DNA of 64,000 nt. Origin: Mesostigma viride (Eukaryota; Streptophyta; Mesostigmatophyceae; Mesostigmatales; Mesostigmataceae). The notes beneath the pieces are model-generated. The model made no database searches and had not been told where the DNA came from. It saw only the letters and a program-made list of their open reading frames with translations. Positions within the stretch are counted from its first letter, which is position 1, and each line of letters starts with the position of its first letter. Shown here in pieces: positions 55,437 through 64,000 of the stretch. The translations under genes and the position numbers were made by a program. Location: the NCBI GenBank assembly GCA_009746045.1, contig RPFO01000389.1, positions 1,004,804-1,068,803 on the forward strand, given 5' to 3'.

Positions 55437-56954
55437 CCGTGTTGGTTCGTACGGCACCTCGGGTATGAAAATACGCCGTATTCCACGGTACTGACGCTTT
55501 CGACCGCGTACGCCGTACGATTTTCACTGTTTTTCACTTTGGACTTAGCCGATTTTGGAGGTCGCGGACGTGTCACGCGGTAGGGAGAGGCCCAGACCTG
55601 TCAGTGGTACTGAAATTGCTGAAATTGCAGCGAGTGCATAGCTACGTACACGCGTGACGGTGTGCCTTTCTACATTTTTTGACAGGATTTTTTATTGCGC
55701 GGGAGAAAAGCTGTAAGGGGACAGACAGCATATGCATGGCAGAATCATAAGGTTTAGGGACGGGTGCACTTCCAGAAAGACACAGATGAGTGAAGACGCA
55801 ATTAAAGCAAATAGAGGGTGCCGGGTGCGCCGGTTCATGTATTGTGCGCTAGGCAATCCTAAAAGAGGCGACCATGCATGCCTAGAGTTCCAGTCGTCAA
55901 AAGGGGAGAGGAGTATCAATACCTCCACCTGATTGAAGAGGTGGAAAAGACCGTGAGTGGGGAAGACGTGGTAGTCGGCCAGAGGTGGCCAGGCGTGCAA
56001 GCTGTGGGATTACAAGTTCGGCAGGCCTGGCAACTTTAGCAAGGATCGCGCTGTCGGCCATCTCGGCCACATCCCCAACAAGGGAGTCACATTTTGCCAG
56101 CAGTCTAGGAATGTAGAAGGCCTGATCGGGAGACTTCAGTCGGCTGAGGCAGCCCGGTTGGAAAAGAAGGAGCGAAAGGCAGTGCTCGGTGCCCGCGTTG
56201 CCAAGGCCCTTCTGCCTGCCGCTGCCCCGGGTGCTGGCCCTTGTGGCTCTGGCAAGGCAGTGCAGAAGACGATTCCACAGTGCTTTTCCAATGCGCAGCT
56301 CCAGGAAGTCCGCCTTGCCCAGGCCTCTTTCTTTTACGAGAATGGCATTCCGTTTCACGTCGCCGCCAGCGCCTCGTACAAGAACATGATCGCGGCAGTG
56401 GCAAAGTATGGACCTGCCGCAGCAGTGAAGGTCAATTCTGGGTTCATTGCCAATTTTTTTATTTTTTAGGGATTCGTGGCATGCACTTGTTGTCATTGTG
56501 CAGCGAAGCTGCCATCTATAGTGCTATGACATCCTCGGCATCGAGGCTGCCAGAGCTCTGGGTGCATTATACCATTCAATAATGTATTATGTTGTCAATG
56601 ATGCATTGTAATAAAAGAGACCAGTGTTAGATGGTCAATAGTTTGCATGTCCACAATATACAAATGTACTTGAAGGATGTATTGCAATATCGATCTAAGT
56701 GTGGCAGGTGGCAAGTCACCGCCATTATGCTCATTAATGAATAGCAGAGAGCATAGTACATAGTAACATTTGTTGGCTGCAGGGCCACACATCCTTAGAA
56801 TACCCCGTACTTTTTTACCACAATTTCAAAAATACCCCGTATGCCGTACTGCGTATTTTTTCGCGTATTTTTTACCCCTCGCAAAAATACCTGTATTTTT
56901 ACAGTACGCAAGGGTTTTACCGAGTACCCCGTACTGCCGTACAGACCAACACGG
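55437..56954 (+). mobile_element. hAT element, internally deleted, 8-bp TSD GCAGGGAG
   Basis: Terminal inverted repeats CCGTGTTGGTTCGTACGGCA (55437) and TGCCGTACAGACCAACACGG (ends 56954), flanked by GCAGGGAG at 55429-55436 and 56955-56962. An 8-bp duplication is the hAT hallmark. 1,518 bp, containing BED-finger and DUF659-type transposase remnants but no catalytic RNase H-fold or C-terminal dimerisation region. An empty version of the target (CCCATGCAGGGAGTTA) is present inverted at about 60500-60515. Confidence 0.95.
55990..56469 (+). pseudogene. hAT transposase remnant (BED finger, DUF659-like)
   Basis: Sense KLWDYKFGRPGNFSKDRAVG HLGHIPNKGVTFC resembles a BED zinc finger (HL..I...GV..C). 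A basic stretch (LEKKERKAVLGARVAKALL) follows, then the DUF659 signature ASFFYENGIPFHVAASASYK NMIAAVAKYG. The frame then runs into non-homologous sequence and stops at 56469. The rest of the transposase is missing, so this copy depends on others. Confidence 0.8.
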
Positions 56955-57240
56955 GCAGGGAGTTACTCTCTGCTGCATAAAAGCCATGCCCTAGCTCGCC
57001 TTTGTATAGCCATTTTGATCTTCCCCCCTATGCCAGCGCCTTTCGGTAGGTGCTAGGATTATTAGTTATAGTGGTGTGCAGGTGCACTTTGTGCACCCAG
57101 AGCAGGTGTAGTTTACACCCTACCCTTGGAGGAAGTAGCCCAGAGTGTATTAAAAGCCATATGCCCCTTCTCAGGGATATGTCAAGGAGACAACCAGCTA
57201 CATAATATACTCCCCACGGAGTTATGTTCCAATTCAATTC
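56955..57240 (+). repeat. LINE 3' UTR with AATTC/TTAA tail (target of the hAT)
   Basis: Together with the sequence just left of 55437 this is a third copy of the 3' UTR downstream of the ORF1-like gene (GGAGTTATGTTCCAATTCAATTC at its end; minus strand at 42285-42540 and 60180-60530). The tail is (AATTC)n then (TTAA)n. Confidence 0.75.
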
Positions 57241-57416
57241 AATAAGTTAATTAATCAATTAATTAATAGACACGTGACTGCGTCACGTGAGCAGAAGTCC
57301 TCAGTGGGAGGGGAACGTGGGATGGAATGGATTAATTAATTAATAGACACGTGACTGCGTCTAATGAGCATAAGTCCTCAGTGGGAGGGAAACATGGGAT
57401 GGAATGGATGGTGTCA
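57240..57416 (-). repeat. LINE 3' terminus, duplicated, with TTAATTAA tails
   Basis: GGACTTNTGCTCA...CAGTCACGTGTCTATTAATTAATTAA occurs twice in tandem (about 57240-57330 and 57331-57416, minus strand) and again at 58632-58705 and 59980-60040. This is the 3' end and microsatellite tail of the LINE family. Confidence 0.85.
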
Positions 57417-58463
57417 GCTATCTAGGTCCTAGTTGCAGGGGTGTGCGGCTAGGCCCAGGCACCTGTGCGTAAGAATGTGGGAAACATAGGGCAAATCAGC
57501 GTACAAATCCTCATTACTAATGTGCAAACCAAAGGGGATGTTAAGGGATCTTGGTGACGTTGCCGCCGAGTGACTCGTTGCTTCAGCTCGACCTGCGTCA
57601 GTGTCCAGGTCTCGGCGCCGTAGGTCAGGATCGTCATAATGACGACCTTGAAGAGGTCACGCTTGACGATCCGGGGAAGGACGGGATTGCCGCTCCACCA
57701 GCGGCGGTGGTCATGGAGTTGCGCCCACGCCATGCCGATCCGTGTCGTCAGGTCGCCCTCGCAGTCGGGAAGCCAACTGCCGAGCAGCTTGAAGCGGCCT
57801 GAAGTAGGGTAGTTGACCGCGGTGTCGTCGAAGAGGCGGAGTGTGGGTGGGGGCCCTGCCATGCCGAGGGCCAGGGCCTCCGTTTCGGGGCTGATTTCTA
57901 GACCAACCGCCCGAGCCTCGAGCGCCAGGCAGTCCAGCCAACAGAAAGTTGGGCAGACTCCGGCTTCTCGATGAGCGTGATGTCGTCGGCATAAATGAGG
58001 TCAGCTAGTAAATTCTGCTTGTTAGTCGGCCCCCCTTCGCCAAGCTCGTTCGTGATCGCTAGGCCGGGGGCACGGCCTGAAATGCTAGCAAAGCGAGCAC
58101 GTGCCTGGCGCATAACATAATCCACTACAATAATAAACAGGTACGGCGACAGGACGCAACCCTGCCAGACGCCGGTCTGCAGTGGGTGCATGGCGGGGTA
58201 AAGCCGTGTTGAGTGCGCACCGAAGTGGTCGACCCCTCATACAGCGTGTGGATGACGGTAATCAGGGGATCGGTGGGGACGCGAGCGCGAGCAAGTACAG
58301 CCCATAGAGCGTCCCAGAGGACAGAATCAAAAGCCTTGATGAAGTCGACGAAGATCAGGATGGCGGGAAACTCACCAGGTTGCAGGAGAGCGATTTTCTC
58401 GAAGAGGTGACGCGTGACGAAGATGGCCATGACGGTGTTGCGCCCAGGACGAAAGCCCATGGA
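57417..58463 (-). pseudogene. LINE reverse transcriptase fragment, minus copy
   Basis: RT motifs in order: MGFRPGRNTVMAIFVTRHLF, FVDFIKAFDSVLWDAL (catalytic Asp), QGCVLSPYLF, LLADLIYADDITLIEKP (YADD), then FKLLGSWLPDCEGDLTTRIG and ILTYGAETWTLTQ. Frameshifts near 58190, 57900 and 57560. The upstream endonuclease is missing. A near-identical copy in opposite orientation begins at 58840. Confidence 0.9.
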
Positions 58464-58484
58464 ATGAATGGTGTAAAAAAATAG

Positions 58485-58705
58485 CTATATAGGACTCCTA
58501 GTTACAGGGTTGTGGGCACTGCGGCCCGAATCGCTATGAATGCCATACGCAGTCACACGCGGAGCCCCCACAGACTTGGGGGTGGTCTCCTTCATCACTA
58601 CTTGCCATCTGTCCTTGCGTGCCATCTGCCTCCATTAATCAATTAATTAATAGACACGTGACTGCGTCACGTGAGCATAAGTCCTCAGTGGGAGGGGAAC
58701 CTTCC
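58485..58705 (-). pseudogene. LINE 3'-end fragment fused to the minus RT copy
   Basis: Minus strand reads the RT C-terminal tail (RQMARKDRWQVVMKETTPKS, TAYGIHSDSGR) and 3' UTR/tail sequence, matching 59800-60030, but arranged next to MGFRPGRNT at 58460 instead of at the end of the gene. It is a rearranged piece of a further copy. Confidence 0.75.
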
Positions 58706-58839
58706 TCCATAATATTAATCTGAAGGAGGGGAATCTGCCTCCATATTACAGACAAACCAGGATTCAATAAGTTATACAGCATCAAACATGCATCAAACAT
58801 CATGACTGGATGACCTAATATGACTGAATCAGGCAGCCA

Positions 58840-60040
58840 TTGGCGTCTGGCAGGGTTGCGTCCTGTCGCCGTACCTGTTTATTATTGTAGTGGATTATGT
58901 TATGCGCCAGGCACGTGCTCGCTTTGCTAGCATTTCAGGCCGTGCCCCCGGCCTAGCGATCACGAACGAGCTTGGCGAAGGGGGGCCGACTAACAAGCAG
59001 AATTTACTAGCTGACCTCATTTATGCCGACGACATCACGCTCATCGAGAAGCCGAAGTCTGCCCAACTTTCAGTTGGCTGGACTGCCTGGCGCTCGAGGC
59101 TCGGGCGGTTGGTCTAGAAATCAGCCCCGAAACGGAGGCCCTGGCCCTCGGCATGGCAGGGCCCCCACCCACACTCCGCCTCTTCGTTCGACGACACCGC
59201 GGTCAACTACCCTACTTCAGGCCGCTTCAAGCTGCTCGGCAGTTGGCTTCCCGACTGCGAGGGCGACCTGACGACACGGATCGGCATGGCGTGGGCGCAA
59301 CTCCATGACCACTGCCGCTGGTGGAGCGGCAATCCCGTCCTTCCCCGGATCGTCAAGCGTGACCTCTTCAAGGTCGTCATTATGACGATCCTGACCTACG
59401 GCGCCGAGACCTGGACACTGACGCAGGAGCTGAAGCAACGAGTCACTCGGCGGCAACGTCACCAAGATGCTGCGCAAGTCCCTTAACATTCCCTTTGGTT
59501 TGCACATTAGTATTGAGGATTTGTACGCTGATTTGCCCTATGTTTCCCACAATCTTAGGCACAGGCGCCTGGGCCTAGCCGGGCACCTGGCCCGCACAGA
59601 TCAGGTAGCCACATCAGATAGACTAGCTGGCACCAAACCCGCCCAGCCTTGGCGATATGTCCTCACCTGGCGTGCCCCAGGCCGCGCGCGGCAGGGCCGC
59701 CACCGGCCGTGGACTTTTCGTGATAGACTCGGCATGGACATGTGCTACACTAGACGCGACGGGCTCACGCCCGGGCAGCCTCCTGGTTTGTCTGTAACAT
59801 GGAGGCAGATGGTACGCAAGGATAGATGGCAAGTAGTGATGAAGGAGACCACCCCCAAGTCTGTGGGGGCTCTGCGTGTGACCGCGTATGGCATTCATAG
59901 CGATTCGGGCCGCGGTGCCCACACCCCAGTGTAACTAGGACCTAGATAGCTTACACCATCCATTCCATCCCATGTTCCCCTCCCACTGCGGACTTATGCT
60001 CACGTGACGCAGTCACGTGTCTTATAATCAATTAATTAAG
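58840..60040 (+). pseudogene. LINE reverse transcriptase fragment, plus copy
   Basis: Begins at VWQGCVLSPYLF and runs through DYVMRQARARFASISGRAPG, LIYADDITLIEKP, ILTYGAETWTLTQ, then MLRKSLNIPFGLHISIEDLY, LRHRRLGLAGHLARTDQV and WRQMVRKDRWQVVMKET to a stop at 59934, followed by the 3' UTR and tail. Frameshifts near 59115, 59200 and 59475. Paired with the minus copy it forms an inverted repeat of over 600 bp. Confidence 0.9.
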
Positions 60041-60179
60041 GCAGCCATAGCCAAAGCATCATCCACTCTCACAACGTGTTGAGCACATGCCTCGTGGGAA
60101 GGGAGGTGCTGGGTTTTCATTCCATAACGCGTGCAATACTGAAAGAAAGAGGCACGAGTAATGCAAGGCTTGGATAATT

Positions 60180-60530
60180 AATTAATTAATTAAAATCATA
60201 GCTCCGTGGGGAGCATATGTAACACATAGCTCTGAGAAAGGGGCATCTATGGGTTTGTAATACAATCATCAGGGCGACAACCTGCAGGTATAGGATGTAC
60301 AACTATCACCTGCTCTGGGTGCACAAGGTGCACCTGCACCGCCATGATGGTTCATGCCTCCTAAACAAGCACAGGCACACAAGGCGGCTTGAGGAGAGGG
60401 CCTACTAGAAGGCCTGCATGACATATGGGGTGGAAGGTATGTGTCTAGGCTATAGCTGGGGTACACATGGCCTCTCAGCAGAGACTAACTCCCTGCATGG
60501 GCAAAGCATGACTCGAAATTGCTACGGCTA
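60180..60530 (-). repeat. LINE 3' UTR copy with TTAATTAA tail; contains empty hAT site
   Basis: Same family as 42275-42560 and 56955-57240 (GGAGC-ATATGT, CAGGTGCACCTTGTGCACCC on the minus strand). The tail (TTAA)n lies at 60176-60195. It holds CCCATGCAGGGAGTTAG, the uninterrupted version of the hAT target at 55429. Confidence 0.75.
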
Positions 60531-60542
60531 TTGTAAGGGCGG

Positions 60543-61242
60543 GTGTGGGCCCTCTATCTCCTCGACGGCTCTCAAGTCCTGTATCGGGACCGCGTCAAGC
60601 TGCTGGGCAGCCTGCTCCCCAGCTGCGAGGTTGATGTGGACCATCGCATCTCCCTTGCCTGGCACGCTTTACGCCAGTACCGGGCCCTGTGGCGCAAGCC
60701 CCTGGGCAAGATCGAGAAACAGGACCTGTTCAAGGTCCTCGTCCTTCCTGTTCTCACGTATGGGGCCGAGACGTGGACCCTCACCGCCGACCTGGCCCGC
60801 AAGCTGGACGGCGCGGTCACCAACATGCTGCGTTCCATTTTCAGAGTAGGATATGCTGCTCATGTCCGCAATGAGGACCTGTACCAGGGTGATGCCATAT
60901 ATCACCAGCACCATGAAGCAGCGACGCCTGCAGCTTGTAGGGCACCTAGCTCGCACCAACCAGGTAGACACCTCACGTGGCCCCCCCGCAGGACTGCGAC
61001 CAGCTCAGCCTGGCCGGCACCTCCTGACGTGGGCCGGGCCCAGTGATGTTAGACGCCGCAAGGCCCGCACCTTCAAAGAACAGCTAGTAGAGGACATGGG
61101 GGGCCTAGGCCTCTCCGTGATTTGGAAGAAGATGATGGACAAGGCCAAGTGGGCCCAGGTCATAGAGGACAACGAGCCCCCCCCAGTGGGGAAGCGCCCG
61201 CGTGTGCAAACCCGTGGGAAGCACGTCAGACAGCTCCCCTAG
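60543..61242 (+). pseudogene. LINE ORF2 C-terminal part, second subfamily
   Basis: VKLLGSLLPSCEVDVDHRIS, FKVLVLPVLTYGAETWTLTA, DGAVTNMLRSIFRVGYAAHV, a frame change near 60890, then MKQRRLQLVGHLARTNQVDT, DVRRRKARTFKEQLVEDMGG and SVIWKKMMDKAKWAQVIEDN to a stop at 61242. It aligns with the other LINE copies but is clearly diverged (FKLLGSWLPDCEGD versus VKLLGSLLPSCEVD). 5'-truncated after the YADD region. Confidence 0.85.
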
Positions 61243-62700
61243 GGCAGCGTGAGGCTGTCTAGATAGATGTTGTAGTTAGAATGCTGTTAGGTATGTCACG
61301 GACGCGAGCTATGTCATCCGGGCGCCCACTATGCACAAGACCGGTGACGTGCGCAAGGAATTTGTTTTCTACGCATTTTCGACAAAGGCTAGTGACCGGG
61401 GGGGGACACTAGCACTTGCAGCATAAGAGCGGACGAAAGTGTACGTGCACGCGCGCCGGGCCAGGCACAGCTGGGCGCGCAGCACTGACTTGAGCGGACG
61501 GCAGCACAAGTGCGCAGCGTCGAGAGGATCATACGCGTGTTAGTGGACAGCTGGAGCTGAAGCTGGACTGCTGGACTTGAACAGCGCCGAGGCTATTGAC
61601 AGGCCAGGTGTCTTTGTGGTGTAGAATAGCGGGTCAACGTTATGAGGACTGGACAGAAAATGGAAAAGGACAATTTGCGGTGCGGAGCCAGATCGCTGGA
61701 ATGAATGCGAAATCGCTGGCAGCCCTACAAAGGGATTTCTTCTAGAAAGGAACGATTAGACGCAATGTTTGCTGGGCCACTCACACGCAAGGTGTGAGCG
61801 TGCAGATTGTCTGAAGGATATTATGCTTCGACCTTGGTGGACGTGACTCAATGCCGGACATTCCCAGGGACAGAAATGCCGGAGCCTCTAGGAGATGAGA
61901 TCGGCAACAGGGTAGCAATTTAGATTTGTCGGGATGCCTTCCTGCTTTTGTTGGCATGTGTGGTAGAAAGCCAGGACGGCAACTGGAATGCGGTTTCTAT
62001 TTGCATGGTTCAGGCAGCAAGATAGTTTTGGCATTCCTGGCTGGACTGACAAGTGTGGCGTGTGTCATGCGTGTGGCATGACGAATGGTTTGGTTCATAG
62101 TCGAAGAGGACTCTCACGCAGCGTGTAGTCTCTTCGAGTCTCTCGTTAGTGGCCTTCGTGTTTCTCCCTTTCCTTGGGAGCAAGGCCGGTAGCATGTCAT
62201 GGAGCGCTGCCTAACTGCGGGCTCGTGAGCATGGAGTGCATCGATATTGAGACTATCAACGTGTTGTAATTGTATTAACTTTCTCAATAAATTCCGCATG
62301 TGCGGCTTCATCATCAGACTGTGCAAAGTGTGTGTTGTGAAAGCATTGTTCTATAGCAGGGGAGGCAAAAGCACCCTCTTGCACCATCATATTGTCGCAA
62401 TTAGAGTAGTTGGAGCGTCTAGCTAACGCCCCAGCAAGGATATTCAAACGCGGCACGCGACGGTACACAAGGGGATCAAGAAGGTGGTCATCAGGCACGA
62501 GGGACAGTTCCTTGTCCTCGGCTGAGAGCCCTCTTTTCATTACTCGAAGAGACTAGCTCCATCTGCAAAGGAACATTTTCATTTCAGCAAAGAGAGACGG
62601 TGTGCAGTTTTCTGGGGAAGACTAGCACACATAGTGGCCTGATCAACCATTAAGTCTTTCAGATTAGACCGTTGCTACTTGGTAGTGGTTGTGGCAGTTT
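61243..62700. other. No confident gene
   Basis: Short ORFs only. A 94-codon minus frame (62256-62540, MKRGLSAEDKELSLVPDDHLL) lies downstream of a TTTGCAG acceptor-like site and could be an exon, but nothing else supports it. This is the 5' side of the Gag-like gene at 62701 and might include an LTR. Confidence 0.4.
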
Positions 62701-64000
62701 ATGTCATATCACACTAGGTCGGTCACAGCGTTTTTGGCAAGCCACGCAGGCTGTGCCAACACGGGCGTCGACACCGACGGGCAGGAGCTCTCCAGGGTCG
62801 ATACCACCATCAACATGTCAGGAACTGACCCCACAGCATCAGGCAGTGGTGGGTCAGCGCCGGCAGCTACGGGCGGTCAAGCAACTGACCCGCCCAGCGG
62901 TCGTCTCGGCACTAGTGCGGACACCGCTTTGTTAGGTAATGGAGCGCCTTCCCTTTCTTCGGCAGGGGACGGTGGTGCTCTTACCCAAGTGCTGCGCCTG
63001 CTGCAAGAGCAAGCGGCAGAGCTGGCGGCACTCCGAGCTCAGCAAGCGACGCAGTTATCGCAACAGGCGACGCTTGTTGAAGAAACTGTGCGACTTGCTT
63101 TGGAGCGCGCGGAATCTACGGCTGAAGCGAGGCGTGCTACGGAGCGCGCTGAGCAACGGCGGCAGGCGGAGGCAACCACGGAAGCTGCACGCGCCTGCCA
63201 AGCTGCGGCCCAACGCGACGCCGAGGCCAGGCAGGCTGCCGACGAGGAGGCCGCTGCCGAGGAAGCGCGGCGACATGAGGCGCTGCGCGACCAACGCGGA
63301 CACTTCGACGAAGAGCGCAGTGGGACAGGTCCACTACGCAACGTTGAGCCCAGTCAGCCACGCGTCGGACCAAGCGGTCAACGGCGGGGCGACGGGGAAA
63401 TGGCGCAGGATGACGAGCTGCAGCCGAACGTCGGTCGGGTAGGCACCCGGTCGACTGCCGACGCATCTTATACGCTGGGGGGGAACCTACGGGCACCCAA
63501 CCAAGGCACGTTATCGTGGCGCGGCGGGTATGGTGCAGCCCCCAGGGGGGGAGCATCAGGTGGCTTGTTTAGCACAGGTCGGCCACCCATGACGGCGGCA
63601 GCAACGCCGTTGGGTGGCACCGCAGGGCGGCCCAGGCTTGGCGGCACTCGGTCAGACTTCGGCTGGGGCCAAGTCGATCGGGAGGTAGCCAGCATACCAT
63701 GGGGTGAGGGCGACGACGTCCAGCGACCCCACCGCATGCCGTACGGCGTGCATGGCGAATCCACTCGTGTGCCATCGCTGCCCAAGGTGGAGCTTCGCGA
63801 GAAGTTCACCTCAGCAGGCACGGGTGCGACTTTAGAGGAAGCCTATGAGCTCTTCCGAGCTCATTGTAACACTTATCGTTATGCCTCGGGGTATCCTCTT
63901 CGCCATGAGATGGTGATGGATTTTATTCACCTTTTTTTCCATGACCTGACCAAGAAGAAGGTCCAGGTTTTGGTCCAGCATTACCGAGCGCTCGTGGACC
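62701..64000 (+). CDS. Gag-like protein, new family, runs off the window
   Basis: Open from the ATG at 62701 (in-frame TAG just upstream; a second ATG at 62815 reads MSGTDPTASGSGG) to the window edge, at least 433 codons without a break. A Ser/Gly/Thr-rich N-terminus is followed by a long coiled coil (about 62985-63290: LRLLQEQAAELAALRAQQ, ARRATERAEQRRQAEATTEA), a Gly-rich linker and a folded block near 63770-64000 (VPSLPKVELREKFTSAGTG, LRHEMVMDFIHLFFHDLTKK). That block matches 23140-23330 of the other Gag-like gene. The intact frame suggests a younger element. The Gag role is inferred; RT is expected to the right. Confidence 0.75.
   Translation, partial: MSYHTRSVTAFLASHAGCANTGVDTDGQELSRVDTTINMSGTDPTASGSGGSAPAATGGQATDPPSGRLGTSADTALLGNGAPSLSSAGDGGALTQVLRLLQEQAAELAALRAQQATQLSQQATLVEETVRLALERAESTAEARRATERAEQRRQAEATTEAARACQAAAQRDAEARQAADEEAAAEEARRHEALRDQRGHFDEERSGTGPLRNVEPSQPRVGPSGQRRGDGEMAQDDELQPNVGRVGTRSTADASYTLGGNLRAPNQGTLSWRGGYGAAPRGGASGGLFSTGRPPMTAAATPLGGTAGRPRLGGTRSDFGWGQVDREVASIPWGEGDDVQRPHRMPYGVHGESTRVPSLPKVELREKFTSAGTGATLEEAYELFRAHCNTYRYASGYPLRHEMVMDFIHLFFHDLTKKKVQVLVQHYRALVD

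Noticed and set aside
1..64000. CRISPR array, bacterial operon or prophage
   Set aside because: No regular spacer-repeat array, no Shine-Dalgarno-led gene runs, and clear eukaryotic retroelement content.

Overview
The window looks like nuclear DNA of a unicellular eukaryote, most likely a green alga. The grounds are mixed base composition, exon-like pieces with GT..AG borders, no bacterial-style operons, and a mix of Copia-like, chromodomain Gypsy, tyrosine-recombinase (DIRS/Kangaroo-like), LINE, hAT and CACTA-type elements. The species cannot be fixed from the sequence. Almost all recognisable coding sequence belongs to mobile elements, most of them broken by stops, frameshifts or later insertions. 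One minus-strand gene at 33.2-35.0 kb, with exon borders, is the best host-gene candidate.

Layout. 0-5 kb: a 297-bp-arm foldback, two unrecognised plus-strand genes and a 173-bp tandem repeat. 5-6.6 kb: Copia gag-protease fragment (minus). 8.3-11.9 kb: three unrecognised minus-strand ORFs, the middle one between long imperfect inverted repeats. 11.9-22.8 kb: one Gypsy element (minus, gag-PR-RT-RH-INT-chromodomain) split by three younger insertions; two of these have clear target-site duplications and leave the reading frame intact when ignored. 22.8-24.2 kb: a second kind of Gag-like gene, related to the open gene that runs off the right edge (62.7-64 kb). 24.4-25.4 and 52.1-53.0 kb: inverted copies of a CACTA-type terminus carrying exon-like pieces. 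25.7-30.6 kb: a tyrosine-recombinase retrotransposon between identical 71-bp direct repeats, with its deletion derivative at 32.4-32.9 kb.

35.6-49.6 kb holds three members of an unusual Copia-like group. In two of them an aspartic-protease motif lies between integrase and reverse transcriptase instead of after gag. The longest is interrupted by a 3.9-kb CACTA-type element (41,783-45,727) which itself contains a LINE ORF1-like gene. 53-61 kb is a LINE graveyard with several inverted, 5'-truncated copies, plus a deleted hAT element (55,437-56,954) with a perfect 8-bp target duplication and an empty-site homologue elsewhere in the window.

The genes do not form one pathway. The window is a record of nested transposition. 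The most novel candidates are the INT-PR-RT Copia-like group, the 2A-like NPGP motif between RNase H and recombinase in the DIRS-like element, the composite element built from 76-bp palindromes, and the shared new Gag family.
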